From contig JAFTEQ010000056.1 in the NCBI GenBank assembly GCA_017453565.1, positions 1 through 64,000 of the forward strand: 64,000 nt of DNA, given 5' to 3'. The notes beneath the pieces are model-generated. The model was not told the DNA's origin, did no database searches, and worked only from the letters and a program-made list of their open reading frames with translations. Source of the DNA: Bacteroidales bacterium (lineage in GTDB: Bacteria; Bacteroidota; Bacteroidia; Bacteroidales; UBA932). The translations under genes were made by a program, and so were the position numbers. Shown one piece after another: positions 17,845 through 26,500 of this stretch; position 1 is the first letter of the stretch; every line of letters starts with the position of its first letter.

Positions 17845-20070
17845 ATGCCCACACGACCGACATTGCTGTTCCTCTTCCTGTTCGCCCTTGCCGCATGGCC
17901 GGCTCCCGCCCGGGAATCATGCCCGGAAATCAGGAGCGACCATCCCAGGATCCTTTTCAACCGCGACATCTGGCCCGAGCTCGTCCGGCGGGCGGAGGGC
18001 CCTGCGAAAAAGGATCTTCAGGCCCTGCTCCGGAAGGCGGACGCCCTGCCCGACAATCCCATATGCTCGGGCTACGAACCGGTCGTGCGCAAATACGGAC
18101 GGCAGGAGGACGGCACCTACGTATCGAAGGGCTCCCCCATCAAGGACATCAAGGAATTCGGCAGCGGCGCGGCCGTATGCGCGCTCGCCTGGCGCTTCAC
18201 GGGCGAACGGCGTTATCTGGAAAAGGCTAAAAGGATGCTTCAGGTGTCGGTGGACGCCTACACCCAGGCTACCCGCAACCTCCGGCCGGTCGCCTGGTAC
18301 TCCACGACCCGCATCAACGCGCTCTGCGCCTACGACTGGATCTATGAGGCGCTCAGCCCGAAAGAGCGGCGGGAAATCATCGTACCCCTGATTGAACACG
18401 TGCGCCTGATCCAGCCGGAGGCGAAACTCGACATCCCCCGCCAGCCGCCAGGAAGCAAGGAAACGGGCTTCTACGGCACGGCGCGCCTGCTCTGGTTTGC
18501 GGGCCTTGCGGCCGACGGTGACGGCTTCTGCGACGAGGAAGCGCACGCCATGCTCGAATCGGGTTATGAGAAGTATATGGAAGTGATCCGCTACCGCAAC
18601 TGGACCGCGAGCGACGATGGCGGGCTCATCACCCAGACGCTCGATTACACCGTGGACGAGTATCCGCTGTCTCATTTCATCTTCTTCTACAGCATGATTT
18701 CCGCCACGGGCCGCAACATCGCCGACGACTATCCCTCCATGGCTCTTTTCCCCTACTGGGTATGGTGGACCTGGATTCGCGACAAGGACCGGCCTACCGG
18801 CATCCGCCATGCCGGCACGGGCGACAGCCACCACGACGTGAATTTCACGGGCGGACGCCTCATGTACACGCACTGCAGCAATTACCTTCATTTCTTCTCG
18901 GGCAGCAATCCTGGGGCGGCGGCATTCATCAGAGGTCTGATTCCCTGGCTCCCCTCCAAAACCATGGACAACAGCCATTACCCCGTGATGCCTTTCCTCT
19001 GCGACGCTCCTTCGACGGACGGGGCGGCCGACCTGGAGCAGGCCACGCTACGGGCGCGGCACTTTGAGACTACGGGTCAGGTCCTGATGCGTTCGGGCTG
19101 GGACAAGGACGCCACCTACTGTTCGTTCCAGGTAGGCGGACAGCTGAACGGCCACCGCCACTACGACGAAAACCACTTCGCCATCTACAAATACGACCAC
19201 CTCGCCCTGGACACGGGTCACAGGGGAAAACAGACCAACCTCAACCTGCGCTACTGGTTCGCGCAGAGCGTGGCCCACAACCTGGTCCTCATCCAGAAAC
19301 CGGGCGAACTCCTGCCGCCCCACTGGGGCCAGACCACGAAAGAGCCGGAAGCGAACCTCAACTATGGCGGACAGACCAGCCATACGCCGGCAAAGCTGCT
19401 GGCCTTCGAGACGAACGGACGTTTCACCTATCTCGCCTCCGACGCCTCCGCCTGCTACGGCAGCAAGGCCAGGGAATGCGTGCGGCAGTTCGTCTTCATC
19501 TACCCCGACTGGTTCGTGGTCTACGACCGCGTGACTTCGGACCAGCCCGAATATGAAAAAGACTGGCTCCTGCATTTCCAGAACGAGCCTTCGGTGAAAG
19601 GCGGCCTGGTGAGCGCCGAATCCGGCGGAGGCCGGCTCTTCTGCCAGACGCTCCTTCCGAAGAAACGGAAGATCGACGTCATCGGGGGTCCGGGCCGGGA
19701 GTTCTGGGTCCGCGACCGCAATTTCGCCATCGACGACAAAGTGGCCGCCCAGGTGGCGGAAACCGCCCGGAAAAGAGGGCGGGGGCCCTATACCGGCGCC
19801 TGGCGCATCGAACTCAAACCTTCGGAGGAACGCGCCGACGTGCGGTTCCTAAACGTGATTACCGTGGGGCCCGACAGCATGAACAAGCCCGTGAAGGCGG
19901 CGCTGGTGCAGGAAAAAGACTGTGACGGCGTGCGCCTTACCATTGACGGCAAACCCGTCACCTTCCTCTTCCGGCGCGAAGGCGCCGTGGGCGGGGAAGT
20001 CATCATCGACGGCCGCCGAAGCCCGCTTACAACCGGGGTGCAGGCCCAGTCGGGCGCCATCCTCCAATAA
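17845..20070 (+). CDS. Heparinase II/III-like polysaccharide lyase, secreted
   Basis: This 741-aa protein has a signal peptide (LLFLFLFALAAWPAPA), an N-terminal alpha/alpha-toroid region (DHPRILFNRDIWPELVRRAE at about 33-52, then YSTTRINALCAYDWIYEAL) and a heparinase II/III-like beta domain. The hallmark GHRHYDENHFAIYKYDHLAL lies near residue 436. It should cleave uronic-acid polysaccharides such as heparan-type glycans, alginate or a plant acidic glycan by beta-elimination in the periplasm or at the surface; substrate cannot be told. It is the first gene of a five-gene operon and is followed 15 nt later by a beta-helix lipoprotein. Confidence 0.85.
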   Translation: MPTRPTLLFLFLFALAAWPAPARESCPEIRSDHPRILFNRDIWPELVRRAEGPAKKDLQALLRKADALPDNPICSGYEPVVRKYGRQEDGTYVSKGSPIKDIKEFGSGAAVCALAWRFTGERRYLEKAKRMLQVSVDAYTQATRNLRPVAWYSTTRINALCAYDWIYEALSPKERREIIVPLIEHVRLIQPEAKLDIPRQPPGSKETGFYGTARLLWFAGLAADGDGFCDEEAHAMLESGYEKYMEVIRYRNWTASDDGGLITQTLDYTVDEYPLSHFIFFYSMISATGRNIADDYPSMALFPYWVWWTWIRDKDRPTGIRHAGTGDSHHDVNFTGGRLMYTHCSNYLHFFSGSNPGAAAFIRGLIPWLPSKTMDNSHYPVMPFLCDAPSTDGAADLEQATLRARHFETTGQVLMRSGWDKDATYCSFQVGGQLNGHRHYDENHFAIYKYDHLALDTGHRGKQTNLNLRYWFAQSVAHNLVLIQKPGELLPPHWGQTTKEPEANLNYGGQTSHTPAKLLAFETNGRFTYLASDASACYGSKARECVRQFVFIYPDWFVVYDRVTSDQPEYEKDWLLHFQNEPSVKGGLVSAESGGGRLFCQTLLPKKRKIDVIGGPGREFWVRDRNFAIDDKVAAQVAETARKRGRGPYTGAWRIELKPSEERADVRFLNVITVGPDSMNKPVKAALVQEKDCDGVRLTIDGKPVTFLFRREGAVGGEVIIDGRRSPLTTGVQAQSGAILQ

Positions 20071-20085
20071 CCCATCGCCTGTCCT

Positions 20086-22236
20086 ATGAAACGATTCCTT
20101 GCGTTCTTCCTTCTGCTCGCCCTTGCGACCTCGATTTCCTGCCGCAAAGGCGAGGAAGAGGGTGCTGCTTCCCAGCCGGAGACGCCGCCCGTCGTCACAC
20201 CCACCGTCCCGGAAGAGACGCAGGACATCGAAATCGTCTTCATCAAAGACCTGGAAAGCCCCTCTTTCTCCTGGCCATTCGCCACGCCCGCCGCATCGAC
20301 CGTGTCGAGTTCACTCACGGACCACAAGGGGTCATTCCGCGGAGTGAAGACAGATTTCGTGATGCCGGCCGACAAAGGCGGTCACCGCTTCAGCATCTAC
20401 GCCTCGGACGGGATTGCGCGCCATACCACGCAAGGGTTCCGCTTCAAGGGAGACGCCGGCGACTACATGGAACTGCCCGCCATAGAAGGCAAACGCCTGA
20501 AAACCGTCACCCTCATTACCACCAACGTGCCCAAGTGCGTCGTCTGCGGTCCGAACGGCGAAACGATACCGGGCGGGAACATCATTTCCACCGGGAGCAA
20601 CTCCACCTGGGAACTGTACGGCGGAGCTGCCAACACCCGGCTCCGGCTCGCCCTGGCCGCTGCAGGATCCGTCCATATGGCGCAGTTGCGGCTCCGCTAC
20701 ACCAACCTGACGGCAGAGATTGACGACCGGCCTGTCGTGGTGAAAGACTACCTCTCGAAAGCGAAGACGCCCGAGGAGCGGTTCAACGCCCTGCGCGATG
20801 CGCACTCGATGGCCGTCGCCACGGGGAAAGACCCCGACTATACGGGCGTGGGCGTCGTCTCCCTCGAGATTCCCGCCAATGCCGAAAGCATTCCCCTGTC
20901 GCTCCACACCGACTTCAAGAACGCCGTCTTCAAAGTAAAGAACACCTCGAAGAAGTTGAACCTGTTCGACCTGAGCAATGTCAGGCAGAGCATCCAGGTG
21001 ACCGGCGCCCAGATTGACGCGGCCGACTATTCGGCCGTTCCGGAGCTCGCCAGCGGCCTGCACCTGCTCATCCTGCAGGACAATACGTATTGGGTACAGG
21101 AGCGGGAAGGCTATGGCTACGGGCACACGCGCAAGGACGCCGTGCTGGTGCGTGACGGCGTGGGCTCCAACGGCCCCTGCGCCTCCTATCAGACCGAGGC
21201 CACGGTCATCAACGCCAGCTACTGCGTCGCCACCGACGAAGAAAAGAGCTTCTGCAACCTGCGTTTCGAGCGCGACATCGAATCTACCTTCATGACCTTC
21301 CTCGCCCGCTTCGATTCACAAAACAACCTGAGGCTCTCCAACATCACGGTGGTGACTCCGGAGAACGGCTGGACCGACGACCGCTGCATCACCATTTCCA
21401 ACAGCACCAACGTCCTGGGTGAGGACATCACCTTCGAAGGAACCTACTCGGAGACTGATCATTCCGGCTACGGTTTCTCGCTCAACGCCCTCTACAACTG
21501 CACCTTCCGCCGGCTCCACTCGGCTTGTCAATGGGGCGTATTCGGAAGCAACAACCTGCAGCACTCCCTCCTCGAGGACTCCGATACCGAACGCTTCGAC
21601 ACCCACTGCTACGGGCGTGACATCACCGTGCGCAATTCCACGCTCACCGGGCGCGGCATGCCGGTTTCCTCCATCTTCGGCACCATTCTCTACGAACACA
21701 GCACCATCAACAATACCTATTTCTTCTCGATCCGCAGCGACTACAACTCCTACGTAGACTGCGACATCATCCTGAAGGACTGCACCCTGAACCCGGCCAG
21801 TACCAACTCCATCTTCCAACTGGGACGGCTCGACAACAAGATCAACGAACGGCCGGAACTGGCCAGGAAGCGCTGGCCCAACGTGCAGATTGAGGGACTC
21901 ACGGTGAATATGCGTTCCGGGGCTAAGGAATTCTTCCTGTTCCGCCCCACAACGGCCACCAACACCTACGAGGAGCCCCTCGGCCACATTTCGAAGATCG
22001 ACATCAAAGGACTGCGCTTCAACTATCCGCAGGGGGCGTCGTCGGCGAAATTCACCTTCTCCCGTACGGCCGCACAGGTCGAAAACGACCTTGAAGTCAA
22101 GTTGGACGGCCTGGAGATTACCGCCCCGGGCAGCGCCCAGCCCAACGAGATATCCGTGAACGTTCGTGGCAAGACCACCAGCATCTCGCTCACCAACTCC
22201 GACGCCGTCCTGGAAGGGAAGACCATCGACTTATGA
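20086..22236 (+). CDS. Lipoprotein with right-handed beta-helix region
   Basis: This 716-aa protein has a lipobox (LALATSISC, Cys near residue 20) followed by an acidic/proline-rich linker (TPPVVTPTVPEETQD). Residues about 370-640 show short repeated strands with Asn/Ser turns (LRLSNITVVT, CITISNSTNVLGEDITFEG, NCTFRRLHSACQWGVFGSNN), as in pectate-lyase-type parallel beta-helices. Catalytic residues are not evident, so binding or lyase/hydrolase function is open. It is probably anchored to the outer membrane and works with the heparinase-like lyase. Its stop overlaps the folC start (ATGA). Confidence 0.75.
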   Translation: MKRFLAFFLLLALATSISCRKGEEEGAASQPETPPVVTPTVPEETQDIEIVFIKDLESPSFSWPFATPAASTVSSSLTDHKGSFRGVKTDFVMPADKGGHRFSIYASDGIARHTTQGFRFKGDAGDYMELPAIEGKRLKTVTLITTNVPKCVVCGPNGETIPGGNIISTGSNSTWELYGGAANTRLRLALAAAGSVHMAQLRLRYTNLTAEIDDRPVVVKDYLSKAKTPEERFNALRDAHSMAVATGKDPDYTGVGVVSLEIPANAESIPLSLHTDFKNAVFKVKNTSKKLNLFDLSNVRQSIQVTGAQIDAADYSAVPELASGLHLLILQDNTYWVQEREGYGYGHTRKDAVLVRDGVGSNGPCASYQTEATVINASYCVATDEEKSFCNLRFERDIESTFMTFLARFDSQNNLRLSNITVVTPENGWTDDRCITISNSTNVLGEDITFEGTYSETDHSGYGFSLNALYNCTFRRLHSACQWGVFGSNNLQHSLLEDSDTERFDTHCYGRDITVRNSTLTGRGMPVSSIFGTILYEHSTINNTYFFSIRSDYNSYVDCDIILKDCTLNPASTNSIFQLGRLDNKINERPELARKRWPNVQIEGLTVNMRSGAKEFFLFRPTTATNTYEEPLGHISKIDIKGLRFNYPQGASSAKFTFSRTAAQVENDLEVKLDGLEITAPGSAQPNEISVNVRGKTTSISLTNSDAVLEGKTIDL

Positions 22237-23558
22237 CCGAGAAAGCCTATCAGGAGCGGCTGGAACGGTTGTTCCGGCAGTCGCCCTCGGTGCAGACGAC
22301 CGGGTTCGCGCCCGACAGTTACAAACCGGGCCTCGAGGGTATGCGCGCGCTCGATACGGCCACCGGATATCCATCCCGGCAGTTCGCCTGCATTCACGTG
22401 GCCGGCACCAACGGAAAGGGTTCGGTCTGTTCTTTTCTCGCCTCGGCCCTTGCCGCCGCAGGGCTCCGGGTGGGGCTCTACACCTCACCGCACCTCATCG
22501 ATTTTCGCGAGCGGATGAAGCTGCTCGGTGCGGGGGCGGAGTTGCCCCCCGCACCTGAGCTCATCGGCAAACAGGCGGTGTGGGAGTTCCTGGAGCGGTA
22601 CGGGACGGCGCTGGAAGGCCGTTCGTTCTTCGAGGTCACGACAGCGATGGCTTTCTGGTGGTTCGCCCGGGAACGGGTAGACGTGGCCGTCATCGAGGTG
22701 GGCCTGGGCGGCCGGCTCGACAGCACCAACATCCTCGAGAAACCCCTGCTGAGCATTGTGACCAGCATCGGCCTGGACCACTGCGCCCTGTTGGGAAACA
22801 GCCGCTCCGCGATTGCCGCCGAGAAGGCAGGCATCTTCAAGCCGGGCGTTCCCGCCCTGGTGGGTAGCCGCGATGAAGAAACGGCCCCCGTTTTCGAGCG
22901 GATTGCGCGTGAGCAGGGAGCACCGCTGCATTTCGCCGACCGGGAAGGCGTCGCTTCCGAAGCACTGGAGACCGACCTTTCGGGCCCCTGTCAGAATGAG
23001 AACCTTCAGACCGTGCGCTGCGCGCTGGCGCTGCTAAAAAAGGGCGAAGGTCCCGTTGCGGCGGCACTCCGAAGGATCGGCCCGTCCACGCTGGACCAGG
23101 CGTTGAGACATACCGCCGTCCGGACTGGCCTGCACGGGCGCTGGGAGCGGCTGCAGGAACGGCCCGAGGTCCTTGCCGACATCGGCCATAACCCCCCTGC
23201 CCTCGCACTCAACTTTTCCCGCCTGGAAGCGCTCGGACGGCCGCTTTTCATCGTCTACGGCATCATGGCCGACAAGGATCTGGAAGGCATCGTTCCCCTC
23301 ATGCCCGCAGGGGCACAGTATTTCCTCTGCGCACCCGATTCGCCGCGCGCCCTCCCTGCAGAAGCGCTGCAACAGCGCATCGGAGCCCTCCGCCCGGAAC
23401 TGCAGACGAAGGTCTTCCCCGGCGTAGCCGCGGCGACAGAGGCCGCCCTGGAAGCGGCACAAGCCGTTCCCGACGCCCTTATATATATAGGAGGCAGTTG
23501 CTTCGTGGTCTCTGAGGCCCTGCCACTCTGGCAACATGTTTGCAACGAGGCAGACTAA
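22233..23558 (+). CDS. folC: Folylpolyglutamate synthase / dihydrofolate synthase
   Basis: This 441-aa Mur-ligase-family enzyme adds glutamate to (dihydro)folates. The ATP loop HVAGTNGKGSVCSFLA is near residues 53-68, followed by YTSPHLIDFRERM. The central VAVIEVGLGGRLDSTNIL and SIGLDHCALLGNS motifs are canonical, and the C-terminal domain has ADIGHNPPAL. The stretch after FRERMKLL (GAGAELPPAPE) is encoded by a 10-bp perfect inverted repeat. It is translationally coupled to the lipoprotein gene, an unusual context for a folate gene. Confidence 0.96.
   Translation: MTEKAYQERLERLFRQSPSVQTTGFAPDSYKPGLEGMRALDTATGYPSRQFACIHVAGTNGKGSVCSFLASALAAAGLRVGLYTSPHLIDFRERMKLLGAGAELPPAPELIGKQAVWEFLERYGTALEGRSFFEVTTAMAFWWFARERVDVAVIEVGLGGRLDSTNILEKPLLSIVTSIGLDHCALLGNSRSAIAAEKAGIFKPGVPALVGSRDEETAPVFERIAREQGAPLHFADREGVASEALETDLSGPCQNENLQTVRCALALLKKGEGPVAAALRRIGPSTLDQALRHTAVRTGLHGRWERLQERPEVLADIGHNPPALALNFSRLEALGRPLFIVYGIMADKDLEGIVPLMPAGAQYFLCAPDSPRALPAEALQQRIGALRPELQTKVFPGVAAATEAALEAAQAVPDALIYIGGSCFVVSEALPLWQHVCNEAD
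22527..22555. repeat. Short perfect palindrome inside folC
   Basis: GGTGCGGGGG (22527-22536) pairs with CCCCCGCACC at the end of the 29-bp segment, around an 8-9 nt loop. It encodes an Ala/Pro-rich surface loop. It could be a small relative of the palindromic insert in truB, but is too short to be sure. Confidence 0.4.
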
Positions 23559-23570
23559 AACCCCCGCACC

Positions 23571-26500
23571 ATGAAACGAACGCTCCTCTTTCTGACGATC
23601 CTTTCCTGTCTTCTGCCCGGGCGCTGCTTTGCGCAGGACGACCGCGGCCACGAGCTGGTCAAACTCTGGGCGACCTTCGACAAGGCCCAGCGGGAAGACC
23701 GGCCGGCCGATCAGGTTGCCGCCCTCGAACAGATCAAGCGCGAAGCCAAAAAGGGGAAACTGGCCTGGGACTACTACGACGCTTGCGAGCAGATGGTCTA
23801 TGCGCGCGTGCAGACCAACTGGAAACTGCGCGACTCGCTGGAACGGCAGAAGAACCGGGAGATCGAGGAATCGGGTTTCCCCATCGCCGTCTTCTACAAA
23901 CGGCGCGTCGATCCTGCGGCGGATGCGCTCAAGTATGTGCATGAACAGGAAAAGGCCCTCCGGGCGGGGCGCAACCCGGCCTTCTACCGGAACGACCATC
24001 TGCTGGGTCGCTTCCATAAGTTCCGCACGGTCCTGGAAGAGCTGATTGCGAACGACTACGAATACGCCCTCTGGAGCCTTTTCGCCGAAGAGGAACTCAC
24101 GCAGGAATGCGGCGGACGCTACCCCTTCGACGCCTTCATCTTCTATGGGGGTAAGATCAGCCGGCAATACGACCGAACGCAGCAGAAGCAGGCTCTGGAG
24201 CAGTTCTGTTCCCGATTTAAGGGGAAAGCCGCAGCCCTGCTGGGACGGGAAGACTTGCTGGAGCTGCGCTTCCTGGAGCTTTCGCGCAGCCAGACAGCCC
24301 GTTCCGACGACTTCCTGGCCCTGCTGGAAGACTGCCGCCGTTTCGAACAGGATAAAGCCGCCTTCAAAGGTAGCGAAAAGCAGATCGCCGACTGCTGCGG
24401 CAAACCCGCCCTGCTCATGGAGCAACTCAACGAAAAACGTCTGTCCGCCCGGGCGGAAGACGGCGCCGTCACCCTGGCCCTGCAGAATATCGACAAAGTG
24501 AGCCTGCGCGTACTTCAGGACAAGAAGACCTGCTACGAAACCCTGCTCGAGAATCCGACGAAGAGCTTCTACAAGCCCGACACCCTGCGTCTCAACCTTC
24601 CGGCGCTCGACGACGGCGAGTACACCCTCGTCTGCTCTTCGGGCAAGGTGGAAGAACGCCTCGATTATAAGAAATACACCCTCTCGCTGGCCTGGCGGGA
24701 GAACAGCGACGGACCCGCCGTCTTTGTGGCCGATTTCCGCACGGGCGAACCCCTTTCCGAGGCGGAAGCCGAGTTGCTGAAAGACGGGAAGGTGTTTCGC
24801 AGCAGCGGACGTCTGAAACTCGATGCCTTCACCACCCTTCCCAAAGATTTCGCCGTGGCGGCCAGGCAACGCGGCGTTTCGATCCGGGTGCGACAGGGCA
24901 CACGCCTTTCCCGCTCCCTTTCGGTCCCGGGCTACACCGCCCCCGACCTGAGCGAAAATCCCCTGGCCCGACACGCGCTCATCCTCACCGACCGGAGCGC
25001 CTTTACTCCCGACGAGACCGTGCATTTCAAGGCCCTGGTCTGGAACGGCATCAGGACCCTTCGCGCCGAGGGCGCGGGTCTGCCCGTGCAGATGACGCTC
25101 ACCAATGCCAAGGGAGAGGAGTTGGCACGACAGAACCTCCGCACGAACGAGTTCGGTTCGGTCGACGGCTCGTTCATCCTCAAACGCGGGGAACGGAACG
25201 GGTATTACACCCTGAGCCTTTCCGCTGACGGCAAGCCCCTGGCGCGCAAACAAGTGCGGGTAGACGACTTCGTGCTGCCCAGCTACGACCTGGTGTTCGA
25301 CTCCGACAGCCCGCACTACTTCCCGCTGGAAGAACTGCGTGTCGGCGGTACCGTCCAGAGTTACGCCGGACGGCCCCTCTCGGCCGCAACCATCACCTAT
25401 ACCGTGCAGCGGAGCGGCCTCCCGCACGCAGAAGGCGTTCTCCATCCAAAGACGGACGGGCGCTTTGAAATCGCCTTCCCCGTTGCCGGGAGCGCACAGA
25501 ATTGGGACTGGTACAGCCTGGAAGTGAAGGTGACGGACCCCACCGGAGAGGTACAGACCTTCAGCAAGGGAATCAGCATCCGCAAGCGGCCCGAACCGGA
25601 AATCCGCCGGGAATACAGTTTCAAGGACCTGGAGGGGAACGACCCGGCCGTGGACGTGATGGCCGGACAAAAGCCCGCCTGGGTGGTAGCCGAACTGCAC
25701 GGAGCGGGCAACGTGCTGCTCGCCCGGCGCCTGCTGCGGCTCACGCCCAGGGGCGGCACAGCGGCGCAGGAAGTGGTCCGATTCCCCTATGCCGCATCCT
25801 ACCCCGATGCAGTGACCCTGAATGTCTTCTATTTCCAAAATAAACGCGCCTACAGCCATAGCGTCACGCGCCGGCGTCCGGTAACGGCCTATGAGCTTCC
25901 GCTGCGTTTCTCACGCTTCCTCGACACCACCAAACCCGGCTCCGACTATGAATTCACCATCGAGACCGCCCGGAACGTGGAATGTGCCGTGAGCATCTTC
26001 GACTGCAGCACCGAGCGGCTTATGCCCAATACCTGGAGCCACATCCGTCCCTCCGGCATCCCCGCGCCCTCGGTATCGCCCCGTTCCAGCCCTGGCGTGG
26101 ACGGAAGCGAAGGCTGGGGTATTCCCATAACGACCCGCAGCCTCGGCGCCGTGAAGATGGCAAAAACTGATATGGTGCTCGCCGCGAACGCGACCCTGGA
26201 ATCAGCCGTTATGGATGCCGCCAGCCCGGCCGCCGGAGATGAGGCCGCCGAGGACGCCGCGCCCGACGTGCCGCTGCGTGAGAACTTTGCCAACACCCTG
26301 GCCTGGGAGCCCTCGCTGCGCTCCGACGGGAGCGGCACCGTCCGCCTGCGTTTCCGCACGGCCGACAAACTCTCCAGCTACTGGGTGCAGCTTTTCGCCC
26401 ACGACAAATGGATGCGCAACGAGACGCTGCGCGCCTGCACGATGGTCACCCTGCCTGTGCAGATCAGCCTGCTGGAACCGCAGTGCCTCTATGAAGGTGA

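Noticed and set aside
23034..25859. A 941-codon open frame antisense to folC and the macroglobulin gene
   Set aside because: Both covered genes have clear family motifs; the antisense frame has none and crosses the intergenic gap without any start signal.
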